This document shows, in pieces, positions 8,040-15,066 of a stretch of 64,000 bases of DNA. The translations under genes were made by a program, and so were the position numbers. The notes under the pieces are model-generated. The model ran no database searches. It worked only from the letters and a program-made list of their open reading frames with translations, and had not been told where the DNA came from. This DNA is from Bradyrhizobium archetypum (GTDB lineage Bacteria; Pseudomonadota; Alphaproteobacteria; Rhizobiales; Xanthobacteraceae), in the NCBI RefSeq assembly GCF_013114835.1, contig NZ_JAAVLW010000007.1:62001-126000 (forward strand), in the 5' to 3' direction. Numbering within the stretch: the first letter of the stretch is position 1; each line of letters begins with the position of its first letter.

Positions 8040-9371
8040 ATGGTCTCAGCAGCAGAACAACTTGCGGCAAACCTCAATTTCAGCGCTCTGGCGAAAGCCG
8101 ACGAACTGAAGAAGCGCATCTGGTTTACGCTGGGTGCGCTGCTTGTTTATCGGCTCGGCACCTATATCCCGCTGCCCGGCATTGATCCCGCGGTCTGGGA
8201 GCAGGTGTTCAAGTCGCAGGCCGGCGGTATTCTCGGCATGTTCAATATGTTCGCCGGCGGCGGCATTCACCGCATGGCGATTTTCGCGCTGAACATCATG
8301 CCGTACATCTCGGCATCGATCATCATCCAGCTCCTGACCACGGTCTCCCCGCAGCTCGAAGCGCTGAAGAAGGAAGGCGAAGCCGGTCGCAAGACGCTGA
8401 ACCAGTACACCCGCTATCTCACGGTGATCCTGGCCGCGTTCCAGTCCTACGGCATCGCCGTCGGCCTGCAGGGCGCCGGCAATGTCGTCAGCGACCCCGG
8501 CATCTTCTTCCTGCTGTCGACCACGATCACGCTGACCGGCGGCACCATGTTCCTGATGTGGCTCGGCGAGCAGATCACCTCGCGCGGCATCGGCAACGGT
8601 ATCTCGCTGATCATTCTGGCCGGAATCGTCGCCGAATTGCCTTCAGCCTTGGCGAATATGCTGGAATTGGGGCGCCAGGGGGCGCTGTCGACCGGCCTGA
8701 TCCTGATCGTGATCGTAATGGCGGTCGCCGTGATCGCCTTTATCGTGTTCATGGAGCGCGCGCAGCGGCGTCTCTTGATCCAGTATCCGAAGCGCCAGGT
8801 CGGCAACAAGATGTTCGAGGGCCAGTCCTCGCATCTGCCGCTCAAGCTCAACACGTCTGGCGTGATCCCGCCGATCTTCGCCTCGTCGCTGCTCCTCTTG
8901 CCGGCGACCGTTGCGAACTTCAACGCCGGCAGGGGCCCGGAATGGTTCCAGTGGCTGAACACGCAGCTCAGCCACGGTCGTCCGCTGTTCCTGTTTCTCT
9001 ATCTGGCGCTGATCGTGTTCTTCGCCTTCTTCTATACCGCGATCGTGTTCAACCCGACCGAGACCGCCGACAATCTGAAGAAGCATGGCGGCTTCATTCC
9101 CGGCATCCGCCCGGGCGAGCGCACCGCCGAATATATCGATCACGTGCTGTCGCGCATCACCGTGCTCGGTGCGATCTATCTGGCGATCGTCTGTCTGATT
9201 CCCGAGATCCTGATCTCCTATGCTTCGGTGCCGTTCTATTTCGGCGGAACCTCGCTGCTGATCGTCGTCAGCGTGACCATGGACACGGTGGCGCAGGTGC
9301 AGGGTTATCTGTTGGCCCATCAGTATGAGGGCCTGATCAGGAAATCCAAGTTGAGGGGCCGTCGCCGCTGA
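8040..9371 (+). CDS. secY: preprotein translocase subunit SecY
   Basis: A 443-residue inner-membrane channel subunit of the Sec translocon. The sequence shows the expected series of about ten hydrophobic helices, the N-terminal LKKRIWFTLGALLVYRLGTYIPLPGID, the plug region GGGIHRMAIFALNIMPYISASI and the cytosolic loop DNLKKHGGFIPGIRPGERTAEYI. The C-terminus is basic (RKSKLRGRRR). SecY works with SecE, SecG, SecA and the ribosome. It lies 146 nt after rplO, and adk follows 76 nt later. The ATG is preceded by a GGGAGA element. Confidence 0.99.
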   Translation: MVSAAEQLAANLNFSALAKADELKKRIWFTLGALLVYRLGTYIPLPGIDPAVWEQVFKSQAGGILGMFNMFAGGGIHRMAIFALNIMPYISASIIIQLLTTVSPQLEALKKEGEAGRKTLNQYTRYLTVILAAFQSYGIAVGLQGAGNVVSDPGIFFLLSTTITLTGGTMFLMWLGEQITSRGIGNGISLIILAGIVAELPSALANMLELGRQGALSTGLILIVIVMAVAVIAFIVFMERAQRRLLIQYPKRQVGNKMFEGQSSHLPLKLNTSGVIPPIFASSLLLLPATVANFNAGRGPEWFQWLNTQLSHGRPLFLFLYLALIVFFAFFYTAIVFNPTETADNLKKHGGFIPGIRPGERTAEYIDHVLSRITVLGAIYLAIVCLIPEILISYASVPFYFGGTSLLIVVSVTMDTVAQVQGYLLAHQYEGLIRKSKLRGRRR

Positions 9372-9447
9372 TCAGCGGCCACGCGTGGTCTGAAATTCCA
9401 ATACAGGTGTGCGGGATGTCGCTCACCAAGCCGGGGGGCGAATAGTC

Positions 9448-10302
9448 ATGAGATTGATCCTTTTGGGACCGCCGGGGTCGGGGAAGGGGACCCAGGCGCA
9501 GCGGCTGGTGCAGCGCTATGGGATCGTGCAGCTTTCGACCGGCGAGATGCTGCGCGCGGCCGTGGCCGCCGAGACGCCGGTCGGCTTGAAGGCCAAGGAC
9601 CTCATGGCAAACGGCCAGCTAGTGCCTGACGATATCGTGGTCGGAATCATTTCTGACAGGATCGATCAGCCGGATGCGGTCAAAGGCTTCGTTCTCGATG
9701 GATTCCCGCGTACGGTGCCGCAGGCCGAGGCGCTGGATGAGCTGTTGAAGAGAAAGCATCTCAAGCTCGACGCGGTGGTCGAGCTGCGCGTCAATGAGAG
9801 CGCGCTGCTGCAGCGCGTCGAAACCCGCGTCGCCGAGATGCGGGCGCGCGGCGAGGAGGTGCGTGTCGACGACACACCGGAAGTGCTGACCAAACGGCTC
9901 GCCGCCTATCGGTCGCAGACCGAACCGCTGATTCACTACTATTCCGAGCGGCGCAAGCTCGCCACCGTCGACGGAATGATGACCATCGAGCAGGTCACCC
10001 GCGAGGTTAACCGGATCCTGGCCGCCGTCGGCGCGCTGGAACCCCAGGCGGCGCCGGCCAGAAAAGCCAGGGGAGCCGCCCGGAAGGCCGCGAGACCATC
10101 GGCCAAAAAGGCAGCCAAGAGCGCCAAAAAGGCGCCTAAGGCCGCCAAACAGGCCTCCAGGGGGGCTAAGGGGGGCAAGACGGCTCGCCGGAAGGCCGCT
10201 GCAGCCGCCAGGGGGCGGGGAACCGGAAAGGCCAAAAAGACGGTCAAAAGGATCGTCCGGAAGGCTGCCAAAAAGGTCACGAAAAAGCGAGCTAAGCGTT
10301 AG
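9448..10302 (+). CDS. adk: adenylate kinase with a long Lys/Ala-rich C-terminal tail
   Basis: Interconverts ATP+AMP and 2 ADP. The catalytic part spans about residues 1-196: P-loop GPPGSGKGTQ (7-16), AMP-site STGEMLR (30-36), LDGFPRTVPQAE (83-94), and a short-type LID without the zinc-binding insertion. Residues about 200-284 are an extension of almost only Lys, Ala, Arg and Gly, with AAKK/KAAK repeats like a histone H1 tail, which normal bacterial Adk (about 180-220 residues) lacks. The start is the Met of MRLILLGPPG; an in-frame start 13 codons upstream is less likely. It is placed between secY and rpsM, a known location. The tail may bind RNA, DNA or ribosomes; that is inference. Confidence 0.96.
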   Translation: MRLILLGPPGSGKGTQAQRLVQRYGIVQLSTGEMLRAAVAAETPVGLKAKDLMANGQLVPDDIVVGIISDRIDQPDAVKGFVLDGFPRTVPQAEALDELLKRKHLKLDAVVELRVNESALLQRVETRVAEMRARGEEVRVDDTPEVLTKRLAAYRSQTEPLIHYYSERRKLATVDGMMTIEQVTREVNRILAAVGALEPQAAPARKARGAARKAARPSAKKAAKSAKKAPKAAKQASRGAKGGKTARRKAAAAARGRGTGKAKKTVKRIVRKAAKKVTKKRAKR

Positions 10303-10308
10303 AGGCGG

Positions 10309-10338
10309 TTGACGAAACCGAGTTGAATCCATTAATAA
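10309..10338 (+). promoter_or_regulatory. putative sigma-70-type promoter for rpsM-rpsK-rpoA-rplQ
   Basis: TTGACG (10309-10314) is followed after 17-18 nt by TTAATA/TAATAA (10332-10338), immediately downstream of the adk stop and about 150 nt upstream of the rpsM GTG. The AT-rich -10 stands out in this GC-rich sequence. It could allow the alpha genes to be transcribed separately from the spc genes. Seen by eye only, with no experimental support. Confidence 0.45.
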
Positions 10339-10484
10339 GCCCGCATCCAAGTCGGATAGTTATTTGACGATGCCGGGCCCCGAAGCAGTCGAGGGGAGGG
10401 CGTCGTGTTCGCGTTTGCGGACACCTGCCCGAGTTACAAGAACATAGCCCGGTCCATGGGGGATCGGCGACAGGAGAGAAGTCC

Positions 10485-10853
10485 GTGGCCCGTATTGCCG
10501 GCGTGAATATCCCGACCAACAAGCGCGTCCTGATCGCGCTCCAGTACATCCATGGCATCGGCCAGAAGAATGCGTCCGAGATCATGGAGAAGGTCAAGAT
10601 CCCGACCGATCGTCGCGTGAGCCAGCTCAGCGACCAGGAAGTCCTGCAGATACGCGAAGTGATCGACCGCGACTATCTCGTGGAGGGCGATCTTCGCCGC
10701 GAGACCGGCATCAACATCAAGCGGCTGATGGATCTCGGTTGCTATCGCGGCCTGCGTCATCGCCGCGGCCTGCCGGTGCGCGGCCAGCGCACCCACACCA
10801 ATGCGCGCACGCGCAAGGGCCCGGCCAAGTCGATCGCCGGCAAGAAGAAGTAA
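10485..10853 (+). CDS. rpsM: 30S ribosomal protein S13
   Basis: A 122-residue S13 with a GTG start: ARIAGVNIPTNKRV at the N-terminus, TYIHGIG-type segment (LQYIHGIGQKNA), and GCYRGLRHRRGLPVRGQRTHTNARTRKGP at the C-terminus, which contacts P-site tRNA. GTG at 10485 is supported by AGGAGAG about 8 nt upstream and by the family start. A 182-nt gap separates it from adk, and a 121-nt gap carrying a palindromic repeat follows before rpsK. Confidence 0.98.
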   Translation: MARIAGVNIPTNKRVLIALQYIHGIGQKNASEIMEKVKIPTDRRVSQLSDQEVLQIREVIDRDYLVEGDLRRETGINIKRLMDLGCYRGLRHRRGLPVRGQRTHTNARTRKGPAKSIAGKKK

Positions 10854-10856
10854 TTC

Positions 10857-10917
10857 AGCGAATAGCGAATGGGGAGTAGCGAATGGTTCGCTATTCGCTA
10901 CTCGCCATTCGCCTTTT
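10857..10917. repeat. palindromic intergenic repeat, GCGAAT family, copy 1
   Basis: The gap between rpsM and rpsK contains a long imperfect inverted repeat. The 20-nt left arm (10865-10884) and right arm (10893-10912) match at 19 of 20 positions, and each arm holds GCGAAT units (GCGAATGG and TAGCGAAT). Four T residues follow the right arm, so in RNA it would form a strong hairpin possibly acting as a weak terminator or processing site. A related copy lies at 12517-12592. Confidence 0.85.
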
Positions 10918-10974
10918 AGGTGTAGCCGCTGGCAGTACGGCGGCGTTTGAGATCACAGGAAGGTTTTAGGTAGA

Positions 10975-11364
10975 ATGGGCAAGGAAGCCACCCGCGTACG
11001 CCGCCGCGAACGCAAGAACATCGCCTCCGGCATCGCGCACGTCAATTCGTCGTTCAACAACACGACCATCACCATCACCGATGCGCAGGGCAATACGATT
11101 GCCTGGTCGTCGGCCGGCACGATGGGCTTCAAGGGCTCGCGCAAGTCGACCCCCTATGCCGCGCAGGTCGCGGCCGAAGACGTTTCCAAGAAGGCGCAAG
11201 AACACGGCATGCGCACGCTGGAAGTGGAAGTTGCCGGCCCCGGTTCGGGCCGTGAATCGGCGCTTCGTGCGCTGCAGGCGGCGGGCTTCACCGTGACGTC
11301 GATCCGCGACGTGACGACGATCCCGCACAATGGTTGCCGTCCGCGCAAGCGCCGGCGTGTTTGA
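10975..11364 (+). CDS. rpsK: 30S ribosomal protein S11
   Basis: A 129-residue S11: IASGIAHVNSSFNNTTITITDAQGN near the N-terminus and TSIRDVTTIPHNGCRPRKRRRV at the C-terminus are family signatures. S11 forms part of the 30S platform near the E site. It is flanked by palindrome copy 1 upstream, and a 132-nt spacer leads to rpoA. Confidence 0.99.
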   Translation: MGKEATRVRRRERKNIASGIAHVNSSFNNTTITITDAQGNTIAWSSAGTMGFKGSRKSTPYAAQVAAEDVSKKAQEHGMRTLEVEVAGPGSGRESALRALQAAGFTVTSIRDVTTIPHNGCRPRKRRRV

Positions 11365-11496
11365 TATCCGGTCGCTGGCGGTTTTGCCGCCCGCGATTGC
11401 GTTTGGAATTTTCCGCGAGACTAATCCGCGATCTCCAACGCCAGTGATCTGAAGGCAGATCGACTGGCCGGTCTATTGACCCGAAGGGGTGACAAA

Positions 11497-12516
11497 GTGA
11501 CGATCCAGAAAAATTGGCAAGAACTCATTCGACCGAACAAGCTGCAGGTAACGCCGGGCTCTGACGCGTCCCGGTTTGCAACCGTCGTCGCCGAGCCGCT
11601 CGAGCGCGGTTTCGGCCAGACGCTCGGTAATGCGCTGCGCCGCATCCTGTTGTCGTCGCTGCAGGGCGCCGCCGTGCAGTCGGTGCACATTGACGGCGTG
11701 CTGCACGAGTTCTCCTCGATCGCGGGCGTTCGCGAGGACGTCACCGATATCGTGCTCAACATCAAGGACATCTCGATCAAGATGCAGGGCGAAGGGCCCA
11801 AGCGCATGGTCGTGAAGAAGTCGGGTCCGGGAGTCGTCACCGCCGGCGACATCCAGACCGTCGGCGACATCGTCGTGCTCAACCCCGAGCTGCAGCTCTG
11901 CACGCTGGACGAGGGCGCGGAAATCCGCATGGAGTTCACGGTCGCCGCCGGCAAGGGCTACGTCGCCGCCGAGCGTAACCGGCCCGAGGACGCGCCGATC
12001 GGTCTGATCCCGGTCGACAGCCTGTTCTCGCCCGTGCGCAAGGTCTCCTACAAGGTCGAGAACACCCGCGAGGGCCAGATCCTCGACTACGACAAGCTGA
12101 CCATGACGATCGAGACCAATGGCGCGATCACGCCGGAAGACGCGGTGGCCTATGCCGCGCGCATCCTGCAGGATCAGCTCAATGTCTTCGTGAACTTTGA
12201 AGAGCCGCGCAAGGAAGTGGCGCAGGAGATCATCCCCGATCTCGCCTTCAACCCGGCCTTCCTCAAAAAGGTGGACGAGCTCGAACTGTCGGTGCGTTCG
12301 GCCAACTGCCTGAAGAACGACAACATCGTCTATATCGGCGATCTCGTGCAGAAGTCGGAAGCGGAAATGCTCCGCACCCCGAACTTCGGCCGCAAGTCGC
12401 TGAACGAGATCAAGGAAGTGCTGGCCCAGATGGGTCTGCATCTCGGCATGGAAGTGCCGGGCTGGCCGCCGGAGAATATCGACGAGCTCGCCAAGCGCTT
12501 CGAGGATCACTACTGA
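11497..12516 (+). CDS. rpoA: DNA-directed RNA polymerase subunit alpha
   Basis: A 339-residue alpha subunit. The N-terminal dimerisation domain has RPNKLQVTPGSD, PLERGFGQTLGNALRRILLSS and EFSSIAGVREDVTDI. The C-terminal domain (about residues 255-330) has ELELSVRSANCLKNDNI and RTPNFGRKSLNEIKEVL, the UP-element and activator-binding module. The likely start is GTG at 11497 (reads MTIQKNWQELIRP), with AGGGGT about 8 nt upstream; a TTG seven codons earlier is also in frame. It forms the transcription core with beta and beta'. Confidence 0.98.
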   Translation: MTIQKNWQELIRPNKLQVTPGSDASRFATVVAEPLERGFGQTLGNALRRILLSSLQGAAVQSVHIDGVLHEFSSIAGVREDVTDIVLNIKDISIKMQGEGPKRMVVKKSGPGVVTAGDIQTVGDIVVLNPELQLCTLDEGAEIRMEFTVAAGKGYVAAERNRPEDAPIGLIPVDSLFSPVRKVSYKVENTREGQILDYDKLTMTIETNGAITPEDAVAYAARILQDQLNVFVNFEEPRKEVAQEIIPDLAFNPAFLKKVDELELSVRSANCLKNDNIVYIGDLVQKSEAEMLRTPNFGRKSLNEIKEVLAQMGLHLGMEVPGWPPENIDELAKRFEDHY

Positions 12517-12592
12517 GCGAATTGGGAGTGGCGAATAGCGAATAGAGAAGAACTACTCGCTACTCACCATTCGCTACTCGCTGTCCGGGGCG
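12517..12592. repeat. palindromic intergenic repeat, GCGAAT family, copy 2
   Basis: Directly after the rpoA stop, GCGAATTGGGAGTGGCGAAT (from about 12517) is followed by an imperfect reverse complement containing CTACTCGCTACTCACCATTCGC. Units GCGAAT and GAGTAGCGA are shared with the copy at 10857-10917. The two copies bracket rpsK-rpoA. Copy 2 is more diverged than copy 1. Confidence 0.8.
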
Positions 12593-12662
12593 AACGCAGG
12601 CAGCCCACCTGAGCACAAGTCCGACGAACCGTCGCGACGAAGACAGATCAAGGAATACATCA

Positions 12663-13079
12663 ATGCGTCACGGCAAGGTTCATCGTAAGCTCAACCGCAC
12701 CGCCGAGCATCGCCGCGCGATGTTCGCCAACATGTGCGCCGCCCTGATCAAGCACGAGCAGATCGTCACCACGCTGCCGAAGGCCAAGGAGCTGCGCCCG
12801 ATCGTGGAGAAGCTCGTCACCCTCGGCAAGAAGGGTGGGCTGGCTATGCGCCGTCAGGCGATCTCCGAGATGCGCGACATCGACCAGGTCAAGAAGCTGT
12901 TCGATGTGCTGGCGCCCCGCTACAAGGACCGCCAGGGCGGCTACACCCGCATCATCAAGGCCGGCTTCCGCTACGGCGATAACGCGCCGATGGCCGTGAT
13001 CGAATTTGTCGATCGCGACGTCGACGCCAAGGGTCAGGATTCCGGCCCGGTGGAAGAGAAGTCCGCCGAGGCGGCGTAA
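12663..13079 (+). CDS. rplQ: 50S ribosomal protein L17
   Basis: A 138-residue L17: MRHGKVHRKLNRTAEHRRAM, LIKHEQIVTTLPKAKELRP and the C-terminal GGYTRIIKAGFRYGDNAPMAVIEFVDRD are conserved. A low-complexity acidic tail of about 18 residues follows. It is the last gene of the alpha operon and is followed by a strong terminator. Confidence 0.98.
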   Translation: MRHGKVHRKLNRTAEHRRAMFANMCAALIKHEQIVTTLPKAKELRPIVEKLVTLGKKGGLAMRRQAISEMRDIDQVKKLFDVLAPRYKDRQGGYTRIIKAGFRYGDNAPMAVIEFVDRDVDAKGQDSGPVEEKSAEAA

Positions 13080-13101
13080 CGCTTCCAAATCGCAGTTTTC
13101 C

Positions 13102-13129
13102 AAAGCGGCGCTTCCAGCGCCGCTTTTTT
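13102..13129 (+). terminator. rho-independent terminator of the alpha operon
   Basis: AAAGCGGCGCT (13102-13112), a 3-nt loop and AGCGCCGCTTT (13116-13126), running into a T-run, form an 11-bp perfect stem 22 nt after the rplQ stop. It is the clearest terminator in the ribosomal region. Confidence 0.93.
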
Positions 13130-13207
13130 GTTGCCCGGCGCGCCCGGTATCGCGGCCAGAGCGTACCTTCACAGGAACCGTCCCGGGCCGCCAGGCGTTT
13201 AACACCT

Positions 13208-13666
13208 ATGAGTAGAGCATTCGTCAAGGAAACACAGGACGTCGAAGGTCTGCCTGACCGGCCCATCTCCGATCTTCCGAATGATGTAACGGCTGAAGGT
13301 CTCAGCCGGATCGAGCAAGCGTTGACCGCGGCGGAGGCGGCCCAGGCCGCGGCACAATCCGCAGGCGATCGCGCGGCGCTGACCAGCGCTCGCCGTGATC
13401 TCCGTTATTGGAGCGCGCGCCGCGCCACGGCAAAGCTGGCCCCCGAGCCATCAGACAATTCCGTCGTGCGCTTCGGCCACACCGTGACCGTCGTGCGCGA
13501 GGATGACCGGCGGCAGACGTTCCGGATCGTCGGCGAAGACGAAAGCGATCCCGCGCACGGGACGATCTCGCACGGATCGCCGCTGGCGCGCGCGCTGTTC
13601 GGCAAGGGAATCGGCGATGTCGTCGCCATCGCCGGAGGCGAAGCAGAGATCGTCGATATCCGGTGA
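13208..13666 (+). CDS. GreA/GreB-family protein without the acidic tip
   Basis: A 152-residue protein. The C-terminal half (about residues 85-150: VVRFGHTVTVV, FRIVGEDESDPAHGTISHGSPLARALFGKGIGDVV) matches the FKBP-like Gre domain that docks on the RNA polymerase secondary channel. The N-terminal helical part (VTAEGL to DLRYWSARR, about 27-72) is shortened and lacks the GDLxENAEY segment whose acidic residues drive transcript cleavage in GreA/GreB. It therefore probably binds polymerase without classical cleavage stimulation, as proposed for Rnk or Gfh1-type factors; this is inference. Family assignment is fairly firm, function is not. Confidence 0.82.
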   Translation: MSRAFVKETQDVEGLPDRPISDLPNDVTAEGLSRIEQALTAAEAAQAAAQSAGDRAALTSARRDLRYWSARRATAKLAPEPSDNSVVRFGHTVTVVREDDRRQTFRIVGEDESDPAHGTISHGSPLARALFGKGIGDVVAIAGGEAEIVDIR

Positions 13667-13692
13667 TGCGTAGGACCGACCCCGGGTAAAGA

Positions 13693-13992
13693 ATGTCAGC
13701 CTACGTTATTTCCGAAGTCGATGATGTGCGCGATCCGGCAGGGTTCGAGGTCTATCGCAGCCTCGCTGCAAAAGCGATCGCGCATTATGGCGGGCGCTAT
13801 TTGATCCGTGGCGGCGCGGCGGATTTGATCGAAGGCGGCCCGCCGCCGAAAACTATCATTGTCGTCGAGTTTCCGACGATGCAGCGCTTGCGCGAATGGT
13901 ACGCCTCGCCGGAATATGCGGAGGCGCTGAAAATGCGGCAGACGGCGTTCGATCGGCGGCTGATCTTCGTCGAGGGCGCCCCACCGGCCTAA
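13693..13992 (+). CDS. DUF1330 family protein
   Basis: A 99-residue protein of the dimeric alpha/beta-barrel DUF1330 type. Characteristic pieces are YVISEVDDVRDPAGFEVYR, AHYGGRYLIRGG, IIVVEFPTMQRLREWYASPEYAE and the closing RLIFVEG. No catalytic function is established for the family. It stands alone 26 nt after the Gre-like gene on the same strand, possibly co-transcribed. Confidence 0.9.
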   Translation: MSAYVISEVDDVRDPAGFEVYRSLAAKAIAHYGGRYLIRGGAADLIEGGPPPKTIIVVEFPTMQRLREWYASPEYAEALKMRQTAFDRRLIFVEGAPPA

Positions 13993-14123
13993 TGGAATAA
14001 GGGGCGCGTCAGGCGCTATCTTTGCGCATTCAACGCATTGCAGCGCTGAATTCCTGCCGGAACAAGTGAGTGAATAATCTGTTTTTCCCGCAGCCGCGCT
14101 GATGCGGTTTGAGGAGGAACTAG

Positions 14124-14474
14124 ATGAAGAAACTGTTCATACTTGCGGCGGCAGCGTCGCTGGTTGCGACGATGGCCAATGCGCAGACCACCGTAGTCAC
14201 TCCCGGAACGACCACCGGAGCTGCGGGCGCCACGATTCAGATCGAGCCGGAATATCGCACCCGGATCAAGAGCTATGTCACCGAGCACAAGATCCGGCCG
14301 ATCGAAACGCGAGAAAGGATCGTGGTTGGCGCGAAGGTGCCGGCCGACGTCGAACTCGCGCCGGTGCCATCGGATTGGGGCCCGTCCGTGACGAAATATC
14401 GTTATGTCTATTCGAATAACCGCGTGATGCTGGTCGATCCGGCAACGCGTACCGTGGTGCATGAGATCGACTAA
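14124..14474 (+). CDS. secreted DUF1236-like protein
   Basis: A 116-residue protein with a clear Sec signal peptide (MKKLFILAAAASLVATMANA, cleavage after about residue 20). The mature part contains RTRIKSYVTEHKIRPI and ends in a YRYVYSNNRVMLVDPATRTVV module typical of DUF1236 proteins common in Bradyrhizobium. Role unknown, probably periplasmic. GAGGAGG lies about 8 nt upstream of the ATG. A terminator shared with the convergent gene follows. Confidence 0.85.
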   Translation: MKKLFILAAAASLVATMANAQTTVVTPGTTTGAAGATIQIEPEYRTRIKSYVTEHKIRPIETRERIVVGAKVPADVELAPVPSDWGPSVTKYRYVYSNNRVMLVDPATRTVVHEID

Positions 14475-14496
14475 TTGCTCTCGTCGCTCCATGCAA

Positions 14497-14524
14497 AAAG
14501 GGCCGCCATTTCGGGCGGCCCTTT
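14497..14524. terminator. bidirectional terminator between convergent genes
   Basis: AAAGGGCCGCC (14497-14507) and GGCGGCCCTTT (14514-14524) form a perfect 11-bp stem. An A-run precedes the stem and T residues follow it, so it can stop transcription from the DUF1236-like gene on + and from the 14536-14886 gene on -. Confidence 0.9.
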
Positions 14525-14535
14525 CATTTGCAGGA

Positions 14536-14886
14536 TTACCAGTGATGCCAGTAACGGCGGTGATAAAACCGCGGACCATAGAATCGCGGACCGCCATAAT
14601 AGGCGAACGCCGGGCGAACCACGCGACGATAGCGAACGACGGGATAGTAAGGCTCGTCGTAGTAGCCGCCGTAATAGGCCGGGTAATATCCGCCGTAATA
14701 CGGGTAGGGGTCATAGGCATAGGCGCTCGAAGCCAAGCCGCCGATCACCGCGCCCGCGATCAATCCGCCCGCCACGGCCGGGAAAAATCCCCCTCCGCGC
14801 CAGTGGGCCTCTGCCGGCGACGGTGCCGTTACGGCCGTCAAGCCCAAGACTGCCGCCGCGGCTAAAGCCAAAGGTGCTTTCCTCAT
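14536..14886 (-). CDS. secreted Gly/Tyr-rich protein, unknown function
   Basis: A 116-residue protein. Residues 1-27 are a Sec signal peptide (AVTAPSPAEA before the mature HWRGGG). A glycine-rich hydrophobic helix follows (VAGGLIAGAVIGGLASSA), then a tyrosine-rich stretch with repeated YYGGYY units and an aromatic/basic end (RFYGPRFYHRRYWHHW). It looks like a glycine-zipper-bearing envelope protein. Convergent with the DUF1236-like gene. An AAAGGAGTA ribosome binding site precedes the ATG. No function can be assigned. Confidence 0.8.
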   Translation of the reverse strand: MRKAPLALAAAAVLGLTAVTAPSPAEAHWRGGGFFPAVAGGLIAGAVIGGLASSAYAYDPYPYYGGYYPAYYGGYYDEPYYPVVRYRRVVRPAFAYYGGPRFYGPRFYHRRYWHHW

Positions 14887-15066
14887 GGATTACTCCTTTC
14901 CGTAAAACCGAGACTTGCTAAACACATTCGGGTGAAGTTCGTTGCTTAAGTGCCCAGTTTTAAAGAGCTTTGACGGTAAATTTAATTTTGATGAATGGGC
15001 GTTCACCAGAGGAAGTTGCAGGCGCCCGATCGGGAACCGGTTGTCGCGAACCGGGATGACGAGCAC

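Noticed and set aside
9372..10484. rpmJ (L36) or infA between secY and rpsM
   Set aside because: The secY-adk and adk-rpsM spacers contain no short frame matching MKVRASVKK or infA; only adk lies there.
14887..15066. CtrA-like pair TTAA...TTTTAA near 14945-14965
   Set aside because: The spacer between the two half-sites is about 10 nt, not 7, so it does not match the box.
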